64,000 bases of DNA from Neolewinella agarilytica. GTDB taxonomy: Bacteria > Bacteroidota > Bacteroidia > Chitinophagales > Saprospiraceae. The translations under genes were made by a program, and so were the position numbers. The stretch is from contig NZ_FOFB01000023.1 of assembly GCF_900110645.1 (NCBI RefSeq), forward strand, positions 1-64,000, read 5' to 3'. The notes under the pieces were generated by a model, which was not told where the DNA came from, did not search any database, and worked only from the letters and a program-made list of their open reading frames with translations. This document shows positions 25,057 through 33,541 of this stretch, piece after piece (the stretch's first letter is position 1; every line of letters starts with the position of its first letter).

Positions 25057-26478
25057 ATGCTTATTGCTCTCGTTATCATTGTTTTTCTAACTACGGTAGT
25101 ATGTGAAGTTGGTGCTCGGCGGGAGTGGCTGCCTTACTGGATCATTAGAAAAATTCTTCATGTAGTAGCCGTTGGAGCTTGTGCAGTAGCCACCCTTGAG
25201 ATTGATCGGCAACTATTAACGGATATTGTAACAATAGCGGAGATCTTGTTGATCGTTTTGGTCGCTTCCGGTAAACTGATGCGGGATGAGACGGGACGCC
25301 TGGCCTGGGGTGTCGTCTGGTTTCCGCTTGCCTTTCTCATGCTCTTACTGTTTGATGTTGACACGAAAATCGTTGCTTTCAGCATGGCGGTATTGGCCAT
25401 CTGTGATGCGTCTGCAACGGTAGCGGGAAAGCTGCTGGCTAAGAATACCTACCAATTAACGGGCGACTCCAAGAGCCTGGCAGGAAACGTGGGGTTTGTG
25501 ATTTCTTTCATCATCCTGTATGCGCTGGCGGGGCCAATTATTCCTGCACTAGATTTCACGGGCGTTTGTTGCATTGCCGTTATTGTCGCCTCGGCGGAGG
25601 CCGTCGGTTCCCGTGGATTAGACAATATAACCGTGCCAATTTCCACGGCCTTCCTGTTAGGAGCTTTTGTAACGGAGCCTATCAGTTCTTCCGCTTTGCT
25701 TCTTTTGATCGTCTTTGGGGCGATGTTCGCCCTCCTTCCCCGTATTCAAAAAAGTCTGACGGGAGGAGGAATTGTTGCCGCAGTTTTATTGGCTGTCGTC
25801 GTTGCTGTCGGTTCCCGGAGTGTGGAGTGGTTGTTACCGCTTTTTGTCTTTTTCGGCAGCAGCCTGTTGATTGGGAGAATCTTTCCCGCAAACACTATTG
25901 CCAGTGACGCCAAACACCAGCAACCACGGGATGCTACTCAGGTGTTCGCAAATGGATCGGTCTACGGCTTTTATGCGGTTTTTATGTGGCCAACGGAAGA
26001 CCTTCTCTATTTCCTGCATCCCCAGACTGAAGTCTGGCTACTCAGTATTATGGCCATGGCCACGGCGGATACCTGGAGTAGTGAAATTGGTCAGCACTTC
26101 AAACAGCCTACCTATGATCTGCTCCGCTGGCAGAAGGTACCACCGGGTTTGAGTGGAGGGGTGTCAATAGCCGGAACGCTTGCCGGATTAGCCGGGGCGG
26201 CTTTCCTCGTGGGGTGTTGCTTTTGGCTTCTCCCTCACTACCGGTTTGAGTTCAGCTTGAAGATTATCCTGTTTGGCTTCCTGGGGATGCTGCTTGATAG
26301 TCTCCTGGGTTCGTTGTTACAGGCAAAATATCTTGACTCAGCCACCAATCGCCTCAGCGATACACCCTCCGGAAACGGAGAACTCGTGCGTGGCTATAGT
26401 TGGGTGACGAACGATCTGATCAACTTTCTGGCGATTTTGATCGGCGTAACCGTTTTTAGCTATTTGATGTTGTTTTAG
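25057..26478 (+). CDS. Fusion of polyprenol/phytol kinase-like and DUF92 (VTE6-like) domains
   Basis: A 473-residue membrane protein with many hydrophobic helices. The N-terminal half (to about residue 230) resembles CTP-dependent prenol kinases (SEC59/VTE5 type): an early R-K-I-L-H helix, CDASATVAGK (Asp117) and GDSKSLAGN (139-143) fit the D-x-x-A-x-x-x-G-K and K-S-x-x-G motifs. The C-terminal half is a DUF92 domain (TIGR00297-like): MATADTWSSEIG, GGVSIAGTLAG, LLDSLLGSLLQAKY and SWVTNDLINFLA. In plants VTE5 phosphorylates phytol and the DUF92 protein VTE6 phosphorylates phytyl-phosphate, so this fusion could make prenyl diphosphates in two steps. The role here is inferred. The start is the ATG at 25057. 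Confidence 0.8.
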   Translation: MLIALVIIVFLTTVVCEVGARREWLPYWIIRKILHVVAVGACAVATLEIDRQLLTDIVTIAEILLIVLVASGKLMRDETGRLAWGVVWFPLAFLMLLLFDVDTKIVAFSMAVLAICDASATVAGKLLAKNTYQLTGDSKSLAGNVGFVISFIILYALAGPIIPALDFTGVCCIAVIVASAEAVGSRGLDNITVPISTAFLLGAFVTEPISSSALLLLIVFGAMFALLPRIQKSLTGGGIVAAVLLAVVVAVGSRSVEWLLPLFVFFGSSLLIGRIFPANTIASDAKHQQPRDATQVFANGSVYGFYAVFMWPTEDLLYFLHPQTEVWLLSIMAMATADTWSSEIGQHFKQPTYDLLRWQKVPPGLSGGVSIAGTLAGLAGAAFLVGCCFWLLPHYRFEFSLKIILFGFLGMLLDSLLGSLLQAKYLDSATNRLSDTPSGNGELVRGYSWVTNDLINFLAILIGVTVFSYLMLF

Positions 26479-26480
26479 CT

Positions 26481-26510
26481 TTGTACTGCCGAGTTCCATC
26501 GGCAGTACAA
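26481..26510. terminator. Perfect 12-bp hairpin after the fusion gene
   Basis: TTGTACTGCCGA (26481-26492) pairs with TCGGCAGTACAA (26499-26510) around a 6-nt loop, starting 3 bp after the stop. No T-run follows, so it may be a rho-dependent stop, an mRNA-stabilising hairpin or a binding palindrome. Confidence 0.55.
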
Positions 26511-26602
26511 CTACCGATTCAAAACGCTGTTCCCAGCAAAGATTGTAGTACCGCCCTGCCACTACTATCATACTACCACTACTACCAACTACCATACTAA
26601 CA

Positions 26603-27202
26603 ATGCCCGCTCTCCTCCTCTTTGTTAAGAACCCCATTCCCGGTAAGACGAAAACCCGTCTTGCTGCCTCCGTCGGCAATGAAATGGCGTTGAAGATGTA
26701 CCACCAGCTTACGGACTGGACGCGAGAGCAGGCCCTGGGCCTGGAAGGTGTTGATCGTTTCGTGTACTATTCTAATGAGGTTGATACTACGGACGAATGG
26801 CCCAACGACCGCTTTGCCAAGCGCTTACAGCATGGCGGCGGGCTTGGAGAAAGAATGGAACAGGGCTTTCGGGAAGTATTCGCTGAAGGGCAGGATCGAG
26901 CCATCATTATCGGCAGCGATTGCCCGGGGATCACGACAGATTACCTGCAAGAGGCCTTTGCGGCGCTGGACGACCATGACCTCGTCATCGGCCCCGCCCT
27001 GGACGGAGGATACACCCTGCTGGGCATGAGAACCCTGGAGACCTCTCTTTTTCGGAACATGGAATGGAGCACCGAACGGGTTTTGCCCGATACGCTCGAC
27101 CGTGCGGAAGCAGCAGGTCTGAGCGTCCATCAACTCGCTCCGCTTTCGGACGTAGACTACCTGGAAGACTGGCAGAGCTACGGCTGGCCAATGCCGGAGT
27201 AG
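26603..27202 (+). CDS. DUF2064 / TIGR04282-type glycosyltransferase-fold protein
   Basis: A 199-residue cytoplasmic protein with a nucleotide-diphospho-sugar transferase (GT-A) fold. It opens with MPALLLFVKNPIPGKTKTRLAASVG, matching the family's PxPGxxKTRL signature, then GGGLGERMEQGF, IIGSDCPGI (the GSDCP motif) and VIGPALDGGYTLLGM. Family members are annotated DUF2064 and some are linked to arsenosugar biosynthesis, though no arsenic genes are near. Intact and of usual length. It sits between the fusion gene and a convergent permease; no operon partners are apparent. Confidence 0.88.
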   Translation: MPALLLFVKNPIPGKTKTRLAASVGNEMALKMYHQLTDWTREQALGLEGVDRFVYYSNEVDTTDEWPNDRFAKRLQHGGGLGERMEQGFREVFAEGQDRAIIIGSDCPGITTDYLQEAFAALDDHDLVIGPALDGGYTLLGMRTLETSLFRNMEWSTERVLPDTLDRAEAAGLSVHQLAPLSDVDYLEDWQSYGWPMPE

Positions 27203-27297
27203 AGGCTTTGATGGTGGAGGAAAAAGCCGCTTGGTCTTTTAGCGCCTCAAAATCAATATTCTCGCCCACAAGGTGTAGCCGTCTGCTAGTGCAGCGT

Positions 27298-28359
27298 CTA
27301 CCGCTCCTCTTCTAAGGTGTCAATTGCTGATATCTTTCCGTCTTTACTTAACAGAATGGCAACGTAACGAGTAGTGGGGAACTGAGCACAAATGATGATG
27401 ATCGCCACGGTAATCGGGACGCTGAGCAACATGCCAACAATGCCCCAGAGCATGGACCAAAGGATGAGGGACAGTACCACCACGAGGGGGCTGATGTTCA
27501 AGGTGTCTCCCATCAGGCGGGGTTCCACAATGTTACCAATCAGGATTTGAATGAAAGTAACGCCGATGGCGACGATAAGAAACGGCGTCAGGCTGTCAAA
27601 CTGCACCAGAGCCAGAAAAGCAGGGAGCGCTGTAGCCGTAGTGGAGCCAATGGTTGGGATGTAGTTGAACAAAAAGATCAGGAAAGCCCAGAACAGGGCA
27701 AAGTCGAGATTGATGGCTACCAGGACAATCCAGCTTAGCAGAGCAGTAATCAGGCTGGTGAATGTTTTTACCCCGAGGTACGTCCGCATGGCCGTATTGA
27801 TCTCTTGTAAGACAACAGAGAGTTGGTTGGATTCGTCAAGGCCCAGGCCCAGTGCGGTCATCTTTTTACCGAAAGCGGTTTGCTCGATCAGGAAGAAAAG
27901 AACGTAGAGTAATACGAGAAACAACCCCTTGGCAAAGTTGGTAATGGTGTTGAGCAGGTCAGCGGAATAGGTCCAGAGTTGGTCGCCAAGAGCAAAACTG
28001 TCCAAAGTAGGAGCTTCTGCGTCCGGCCGGAAAATTTCGTACGCCCGGGCAATTTGTGCATCGATTCTTGGAGCGTATTTCTGGCTGTCCACCACAAAAC
28101 TCTGAATGGTGGCAACAACGGTGTCACCTACGAGGTAGAGAGACAGACCGATAAATACCAGAGACATCCCTAACGTCAGCGCATTCGGAAGCCTGGCGCC
28201 AACGAGGGGAATATGGCGGAACAGATTGTTCAGCGCGTTCACCAGGTACCAGATCACCAGGGCCATGAAAATGGGGACCAAATAGGCCTTGCCCACAACA
28301 ATCAGGGTCAGCAAGAGACCGATCGTTAAAAGCCAGGCTGCTACTTGGGTGATTTTCAT
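27298..28359 (-). CDS. AI-2E family transporter (YdiK/TqsA-like permease)
   Basis: A 353-residue inner-membrane protein with about eight helices, of the family named after the putative autoinducer-2 exporter TqsA; most members have other or unknown substrates, and some are Na+/H+ antiporters. Visible features are the paired N-terminal helices, a long soluble stretch (residues about 80-140), LLYVLFFLIEQTAFGKK, YLGVKTFTSLITALLSWIVL, the LFNYIPTIGSTTATALPAF block that is the family's N-Y-I-P-x-x-G signature, and NIVEPRLMGDTLNISPLVVVLSL near the end. Monocistronic; cargo unknown. Confidence 0.92.
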   Translation of the reverse strand: MKITQVAAWLLTIGLLLTLIVVGKAYLVPIFMALVIWYLVNALNNLFRHIPLVGARLPNALTLGMSLVFIGLSLYLVGDTVVATIQSFVVDSQKYAPRIDAQIARAYEIFRPDAEAPTLDSFALGDQLWTYSADLLNTITNFAKGLFLVLLYVLFFLIEQTAFGKKMTALGLGLDESNQLSVVLQEINTAMRTYLGVKTFTSLITALLSWIVLVAINLDFALFWAFLIFLFNYIPTIGSTTATALPAFLALVQFDSLTPFLIVAIGVTFIQILIGNIVEPRLMGDTLNISPLVVVLSLILWSMLWGIVGMLLSVPITVAIIIICAQFPTTRYVAILLSKDGKISAIDTLEEER

Positions 28360-28518
28360 AGGACTCAGGGCTTAAAGAGTGCCGGAAAGTGACTCCTGCG
28401 GAATCATTAGCGGAACACCCTTGCAATTTAGCAGGTAGAAAATAAGAACGCCTCAAGCATGGCATTCAATATAGACACTAACGGATAGTTGTCCGCATTT
28501 GTATCCTCTTCATGGCAA

Positions 28519-29289
28519 TTATCCTTCATAGATTAAAACACCAGAGCTGAAGTCTTTGATGAACCCGAGGCAGTTCTTCCGGGGTTTACAGATGAGGTAG
28601 CCCCGGCAATCATAGAGGTACTGCCCCGAAGGAGACTCGATGAGGTAGACGAAGCGCCCATCATCCCAGGGGTAGCGGGTAATGTAGGTAGCGCCTACAC
28701 CAACGGCAAGATCTAGTAACCAACGACTAGGCCTGTCGTAAGACTCGCAAACAACCGGGCGGGCTACACCGGAGCTTACCCGTAGTAGCCGCATACAGGT
28801 TATTCGGATGACGGCGTCTGCATTGCCGCAGGTAGAACCTTCGTAGTTTTTCATGAATTCATAACCGATACTGATCCGGGTGCCGGCTTCGAGTGGGTCT
28901 CCGCGTGGTGTGGCGCCCACCAGAAAAAGGTTTCCTTCATCTGACTCCAGCAAAATGCCGCAACCATCAACACCATCGTAGTTTCGTACCTCTACGGCTA
29001 TGTGGCAGCTATTGTCAGGGAAGGGGAGGGAAGGGGCATTAGTCTCCGCCCGGCGGAGATAGGGCTCATAAATAGTTTCTGGAATAGCCGGAGGAAGAAA
29101 GGGGCCGAGGATTTCACCTTCATCGCCCTGCAGGGTTACTTCCTGCTGGCCTGGTGGTATGCTGTCAGGCGCTGTGCTCAGAGAAGGTTCCGTAATGATC
29201 GCGGGCGCTTCCTTCGTTGTCACAACTTTGGGGGAGCCACAGCCAATCAGGAGGGCCAAAAGGAGAAAAAAATAGAGGAGCTTGTTCAA
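28519..29289 (-). CDS. Lipoprotein of unknown function, TTG start
   Basis: A 256-residue lipoprotein with a clear signal and lipobox (LLALLIGC-GSPK). The codon giving the signal peptide's first residue is TTG at 29287-29289, and no ATG lies in a sensible place, so translation probably starts at TTG. The middle (VRNYDGVDGCGILLE ... ISIGYEFMKN ... GNADAVIRITCMRLL) resembles a small Bacteroidota lipoprotein domain with D-G-C-x-x-x-L and a later C. The C-terminal part (GRFVYLIESPSGQYLYDCRGYLIC) looks like a second beta domain. Probably in the outer or inner membrane facing the periplasm. Function unknown. Confidence 0.7.
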   Translation of the reverse strand: MNKLLYFFLLLALLIGCGSPKVVTTKEAPAIITEPSLSTAPDSIPPGQQEVTLQGDEGEILGPFLPPAIPETIYEPYLRRAETNAPSLPFPDNSCHIAVEVRNYDGVDGCGILLESDEGNLFLVGATPRGDPLEAGTRISIGYEFMKNYEGSTCGNADAVIRITCMRLLRVSSGVARPVVCESYDRPSRWLLDLAVGVGATYITRYPWDDGRFVYLIESPSGQYLYDCRGYLICKPRKNCLGFIKDFSSGVLIYEG

Positions 29290-29360
29290 TTCTAAAATAT
29301 TTGGACGGTAAACTACTATTCCACTTACATAGTTAAGTCTAATAGCCGCGCAAATTTTGT

Positions 29361-29368
29361 TATTTTTG
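29361..29368 (+). promoter_or_regulatory. -7 box for icd
   Basis: TATTTTTG matches TAnnTTTG 55 bp upstream of the isocitrate dehydrogenase ATG. No good TTTG is seen at the ideal -33 spacing. Confidence 0.5.
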
Positions 29369-29423
29369 CCCGCCTATCGCGCATGTTTGCGCTACTAACT
29401 ACTAAGTAAATACAAAATAATCC

Positions 29424-30650
29424 ATGAGCGGAACTAAAATTACCCTCGCCAACGGCAAGCTGAACGTACCCAGCGACCCCATTATCCCTTTCATCGAAGG
29501 AGATGGTATCGGTCCTGACATCTGGGCTGCGGCCAGTCGTGTTCTGGAAGCTGCGGTGGAGAAAGCATACGACGGCAAGAAGCAGATCGTCTGGAAAGAA
29601 GTATTGGCGGGGCAAAAAGCCATGGACAACACTGGTGAATGGTTGCCACAAGCAACGCTCGATAATATCGAAGAGTACCTGGTTTCCATCAAAGGCCCCT
29701 TAACCACGCCCGTTGGTGGCGGTATTCGTTCCCTCAACGTAGCACTTCGCCAGAAGCTGGATCTCTACGCTTGTGTTCGTCCGGTACAGTACTTCGACGG
29801 AGTGCCCAGCCCGGTGAAGAACCCCGAACACGTAGACATGATCATCTTCCGGGAAAATACGGAAGACATCTACGCCGGTATCGAATTTGCCGAAGGCACG
29901 GACGAGAACGCTGCCTTCCTGCAGTGGCTCAAGAGCAACTACCCCGAGCGCTACGCGAAGGTGCGCTTCCCGGAAACAACCGGCATTGGCATTAAGCCCG
30001 TCAGTCAGGAGGGAACTAACCGTCTTGTCAAGGCGGCCATCCAGTACGCTATCGACAACAACAAAGACAGCGTCACCCTCGTCCATAAGGGCAACATCAT
30101 GAAGTTTACGGAAGGTGCCTTCCGCGACTGGGGCTACGAATGTGCCGCACAAGACTTCGGTGGCGAAGAGCTCGACGGCGGCCCATGGCACGTCATTAAG
30201 CACGAAGGCCGGGAGATCATCGTAAAAGATGTGATCGCTGACGCCATGCTGCAGCAAATCATTCTTCGTCCCAAAGAGTACGGTGTAATTGCCACCCTTA
30301 ACCTGAACGGTGACTACATCTCCGATGCCCTTGCAGCACAGGTGGGAGGTATTGGTATCGCACCCGGTGCTAACATCAACTACAACACTGGTGTTTCCAT
30401 CTTCGAAGCTACTCACGGTACTGCACCAAAGTATGCGGGACAGGATAAAGTAAACCCCAGCTCGGTCATCCTCTCCGGAGAGATGATGTTCCGCTACATG
30501 GGATGGACGGAAGCTGCTGACCTCATCATCAAAGGCCTTAACGGTGCTATCGCCAAAAAGCGCGTTACTTACGATTTCGAACGCCTCATGGACGGAGCCA
30601 CCCTCCTGAAGTGTTCTGAATTTGGCGATGAGATCATTGCAAATATGTAA
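29424..30650 (+). CDS. icd: NADP-dependent isocitrate dehydrogenase
   Basis: A 408-residue TCA-cycle enzyme that oxidatively decarboxylates isocitrate to 2-oxoglutarate, of the E. coli homodimeric type. The substrate-binding block [13 protein letters not shown] (around residue 100) includes the Ser that is phosphorylated by AceK in E. coli and Arg residues that bind isocitrate. [15 protein letters not shown] holds the Lys-Tyr pair that selects NADP over NAD. The C-terminus [28 protein letters not shown] is nearly identical to the family. Monocistronic, with a -7 box upstream and a shared hairpin downstream. Very secure. Confidence 0.98.
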   Translation: MSGTKITLANGKLNVPSDPIIPFIEGDGIGPDIWAAASRVLEAAVEKAYDGKKQIVWKEVLAGQKAMDNTGEWLPQATLDNIEEYLVSIKGPLTTPVGGGIRSLNVALRQKLDLYACVRPVQYFDGVPSPVKNPEHVDMIIFRENTEDIYAGIEFAEGTDENAAFLQWLKSNYPERYAKVRFPETTGIGIKPVSQEGTNRLVKAAIQYAIDNNKDSVTLVHKGNIMKFTEGAFRDWGYECAAQDFGGEELDGGPWHVIKHEGREIIVKDVIADAMLQQIILRPKEYGVIATLNLNGDYISDALAAQVGGIGIAPGANINYNTGVSIFEATHGTAPKYAGQDKVNPSSVILSGEMMFRYMGWTEAADLIIKGLNGAIAKKRVTYDFERLMDGATLLKCSEFGDEIIANM

Positions 30651-30728
30651 TTTAGGCGGGGGCTAACCCCGTTCTGCTTCGGCCGCTGGCCGAATACGAT
30701 AATACCTGAGCTGATTTGTAGGTATTGC

Positions 30729-30758
30729 AGGGCTCCCGGCATTACGCCGTGGAGCCCT
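30729..30758. terminator. Bidirectional hairpin between icd and sulfotransferase
   Basis: AGGGCTCC (30729-30736) pairs with GGAGCCCT (30751-30758), with an inner GGC/GCC pair, in the convergent gap. It touches the sulfotransferase stop codon. A second hairpin AATACCT/AGGTATT lies just upstream. T-runs are weak. Confidence 0.55.
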
Positions 30759-31444
30759 TAGTAATTCCCTACCCGTACTTCGAGTACCGAAGCAGGCAAA
30801 GACTTCAGGTTTAAAAATGCTGCCACACGAGCTAACTCTTCCTCCGCTGATGGAGCAGTGAGTAGCCCGTAATCCAGAAAGTAAGTTTGTTCTGCAGACA
30901 GGTCCCGCTTAGCCATCGCCAGGTGTTGCTGATGGATCTGCCGGAATTCGTCTTTATGACTCTCTTCGGTCAGCATTCCCATCGTGAAGGCCGATTGAAC
31001 ACACTCCTCTACGTCCCGAAGGATGTAAATTGTCCGGGATTCCGGAAGACGGTTTTGCCAGAATACCAGGCTCTGGACGGGCCACTCCGGTAACTTAACT
31101 CCCCAACGGCTGCACCTGGCGGCCGTCGCAAAACCCAAACAGAGTTGATCAAGCAACTCAGCATGGAGGGAGAGGTAGTCCGTTATGTTGGGCAGAAGGT
31201 CAGGGATCCACTGATTGACCTTTCCTTCCCGTACCTCAGCCATTATCCCGTCCCGCCACTCGCTATTGTAGGAGTAGTTTTGTTGCTTTATCTGAAGCAT
31301 CATCCCTGCCTGCAGCAGGTCGTTCGCGGCTGATTCCCCAAAAATCATCGCCTCTCCGGAAGCAATACAAAGTCTTTGCATCAGGGTAGTGCCTGATCTG
31401 CGGGCGGGGGCAGCAATAAAAATGGGGCTTTGTGCTGAGGTCAT
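30758..31444 (-). CDS. Sulfotransferase family protein
   Basis: A 228-residue cytoplasmic protein that probably transfers sulfate from PAPS to an unknown acceptor. The 5'-phosphosulfate-binding loop is at the N-terminus (FIAAPARRSGTTLMQRL, residues 8-24; family pattern P-R-S-G-T-T-L/W). A 3'-phosphate-binding Arg/Ser segment follows at TIYILRDVEECVQSAF (pattern R-D-P/V). It starts at the ATG at 31444 rather than the upstream TTG. Shorter than typical (about 250-300 residues), with the C-terminal substrate part reduced. Not in an operon with sulfate-activation genes. Confidence 0.8.
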   Translation of the reverse strand: MTSAQSPIFIAAPARRSGTTLMQRLCIASGEAMIFGESAANDLLQAGMMLQIKQQNYSYNSEWRDGIMAEVREGKVNQWIPDLLPNITDYLSLHAELLDQLCLGFATAARCSRWGVKLPEWPVQSLVFWQNRLPESRTIYILRDVEECVQSAFTMGMLTEESHKDEFRQIHQQHLAMAKRDLSAEQTYFLDYGLLTAPSAEEELARVAAFLNLKSLPASVLEVRVGNY

Positions 31445-31485
31445 ATGGGGAAGATAATCCTTAATGTTCAAATGAACTTAAACAT

Positions 31486-31520
31486 AAAAGCCCTTCCCGA
31501 AAGCATCGGAAAGGGCTTTT
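31486..31520 (-). terminator. Rho-independent-type terminator of the DUF2911 gene
   Basis: AAAAGCCCTTCC pairs with GGAAAGGGCTTTT with a one-base bulge. Read on the minus strand, the stem ends in a TTTT run, 22-56 bp after the DUF2911 stop codon. Confidence 0.75.
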
Positions 31521-31541
31521 GCACCAGGTCTGTTGACCAGA

Positions 31542-32123
31542 TCAGTCCATCAGCATTATCGGTACTTCTGCGAAGGTCTTATCCCAGCCCATTTTCAGGT
31601 GGACAACACCAGCGCTTGCCTCGTAAAGCGTGATGGAGAAATTTTCGATGACTTCATCAGACTTGCCGGTAGGTACTGTGATGGTCGCTATGTTATGCTC
31701 AGGCTTGTAGGCGTATACACCCCAGCCGTCAACGTCGAGAGAGAAGAACACTTCCCAGTTGTCGGCATTGGGAATGGCGCCAATGGTGTAACGGCCAGCG
31801 GGAACGATGGCATCACCAATTTTGACCGGTGCATAAAACTGAATTTCGGTCGTTTCGTTAGCGCCCAGTCGGTAGGGCTCTCCATAGGGGGCCAGGTCTC
31901 CTCCCCAAACGTCGCGTCCTTTCTTGTAAGGGCGGCTGTAGAGCACCCGGATTTTAGGCTCCATGGCCAGGGCTGCACTGTCCGTTTTGGCGAATGCGCG
32001 AAATGCGGCACGGGCGGGAAAGTAAACGGCATCCAGCGGGCTTTTGTCCAGATCGCCAAAATCCTGAGCGTTAAGACCAAGGCCAACAACCGTAGCCAAT
32101 AGTAAGAGTGTCATGCGGAGCAT
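31542..32123 (-). CDS. DUF2911 family exported protein
   Basis: A 193-residue periplasmic or surface protein with a signal peptide (MTLLLLATVVGLGLNAQ). It matches DUF2911: RVLYSRPYKKGRDVWGGDLAPYGEPYRLGANETTEI (residues about 60-94) is the family's core, followed by PAGRYTIGAIPNADNWEVFFSLD and the C-terminal ENFSITLYEASAGVVHLKMGWDKTFAEVPI. The fold is an all-beta sandwich; no activity is known. It has its own terminator and is separated from the esterase gene by about 220 bp of plain sequence. Confidence 0.88.
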   Translation of the reverse strand: MLRMTLLLLATVVGLGLNAQDFGDLDKSPLDAVYFPARAAFRAFAKTDSAALAMEPKIRVLYSRPYKKGRDVWGGDLAPYGEPYRLGANETTEIQFYAPVKIGDAIVPAGRYTIGAIPNADNWEVFFSLDVDGWGVYAYKPEHNIATITVPTGKSDEVIENFSITLYEASAGVVHLKMGWDKTFAEVPIMLMD

Positions 32124-32344
32124 GGGGAAATGTTTTTAGTGAAAAGGATAGTTCTACAAGACAAGGACAATCGGGAAGCGGGATGGGTTGAGTGCCCGGA
32201 TTAGAATGAAGGTGCAGGCCGGGGGAGTTGGATTGGCAGGACTAGAAAAAGATTCTTTAGATGAACTCCCTCTCCGCCTTTCTCCTTCCCGCTGCGGGCC
32301 CCGCGTGAATATTCAGCCGCGCAGCGAACAGCCGTCCGCGGGTA

Positions 32345-33184
32345 TCAGCGCTCCTGAATCCACTGTAAGAAATCCATCACGACGGTACCCCAGGTTTCGG
32401 GTTCATGTTTACCGCCCTCGACCTCAACGTAGGTGAAGTCCTCTTCTTCTTTTTTTCCCTTGTCGGCCAGCAGGGCCATCAACTGCAGCGTATCGTCAAT
32501 GGCGTCAATGATGCCGTTTTGGTTCCGGTCATCGGTTTCGTCTTCGGTTCCGGCCATGAACCAGAAGCGGACGGGGGGGACTTTTTTACTGCGGCGGACG
32601 TAGTCATGCACGATGCGATCCGCATCGGGTTTGCTTTGGCGAAAGGCCTTGTGTCGCCACCAGAGGGCACCACTGAAGACACCGGCAGCGCCGAATTCAC
32701 CGGGGTTACGCCAGGCAACGTCAAAGGCATTGAGGCCACCGAGACTGAACCCCGCAATGGCTCTCCGGCCGGGAAGCTGGCGAATATTGAACCGGCTTTC
32801 CATCCAGGGTATCAGCTCTTGCACCAGAAACCGTTCGTACTGTGCTGCCTGGTCACCTCTGCCTTCATAATCGAGCCGGCCGGAAGTTCCGTATTCCCGC
32901 ATCCGGTCACCAGCGTGCACGCCCACTACAATAACCGGGGCGAGGCTGCCGTCACTGAAGGCTTCGCGTAGTTGATGCTCAAAATCCATGCGGGGCAGAT
33001 CCTGTCCGTCGTTGAAAACAACGAGGTTGAGCAGCCGCCAGGGAGGGACTGCAGGGCGGTATACGTCGATCATCACGTCCCGGTCCAGTGCCTCTGCAGG
33101 CATCAGGTAAGACCGTTTGATCAAATGGCTGTTTCGGGAAAGAATACTGCCCAGCAGCTGGCGTATGTAGGGGATCGGTAACAT
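32345..33184 (-). CDS. Esterase-D-type alpha/beta hydrolase
   Basis: A 279-residue cytoplasmic hydrolase of the PF00756 (esterase D/antigen 85/enterochelin esterase) type. The nucleophile elbow is GFSLGG (about residue 145, Ser in G-x-S-x-G). The acid is likely in AGTEDETDD, and the catalytic His in GGKHEPETWG near the C-terminus. The preceding strand VVFNDGQDLPRMDFEHQL and VGVHAGDRMREYGTSG fit the siderophore-esterase subgroup. The DRNQNGIIDAID loop resembles a calcium-binding loop. It starts at the ATG at 33184; upstream TACCTTTG is a likely -7 box. Substrate unknown. Confidence 0.85.
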   Translation of the reverse strand: MLPIPYIRQLLGSILSRNSHLIKRSYLMPAEALDRDVMIDVYRPAVPPWRLLNLVVFNDGQDLPRMDFEHQLREAFSDGSLAPVIVVGVHAGDRMREYGTSGRLDYEGRGDQAAQYERFLVQELIPWMESRFNIRQLPGRRAIAGFSLGGLNAFDVAWRNPGEFGAAGVFSGALWWRHKAFRQSKPDADRIVHDYVRRSKKVPPVRFWFMAGTEDETDDRNQNGIIDAIDDTLQLMALLADKGKKEEEDFTYVEVEGGKHEPETWGTVVMDFLQWIQER

Positions 33185-33190
33185 GCCTGA

Positions 33191-33198
33191 CAAAGGTA
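33191..33198 (-). promoter_or_regulatory. -7 box of the esterase gene
   Basis: On the minus strand TACCTTTG matches TAnnTTTG and ends only 6 bp before the ATG. If used, the mRNA would be leaderless or nearly so. Confidence 0.45.
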
Positions 33199-33293
33199 AG
33201 ACCGGGAAAGGCGGAAATCGCAGGTTTTTAAGGAGGATGCGCTAAGGGAGCAGCCTTTATACTTGCGGCTTACCTTTGCTTACCGTGCTTTGG

Positions 33294-33386
33294 GGGCGCT
33301 GACGCAGGTGCAGAGTAACCTTGCTCAGCAGTGTTCGCAACCCGCATTGCCCCCTGAAAGCCATTTTTTGCACCTGCGTCCGCGCC
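33294..33386. repeat. R1 inverted pair (copies 11 and 12)
   Basis: Copy 11 (33294-33312, plus) and copy 12 (33368-33386, minus, 19 of 20) face each other 55 bp apart in the 357-bp gap between the divergent esterase and TonB-receptor genes (33185-33541). The remainder of that gap shows AT-rich promoter-like sequence before the receptor and no ORF. Confidence 0.8.
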
Positions 33387-33541
33387 ATAGTGTTGTATTG
33401 TAACTGGCTGATTTACAAGTATTTTACCTGACATTAAAGCGTTAAATATTCTTTTAGGAAAAGTCCCCAGCGAATTTTCACTAAATTGCAGCCCGGAAAA
33501 TTTTTTATTTTCCTTTTTCGATCATGTTGCTTATCCAGTAT

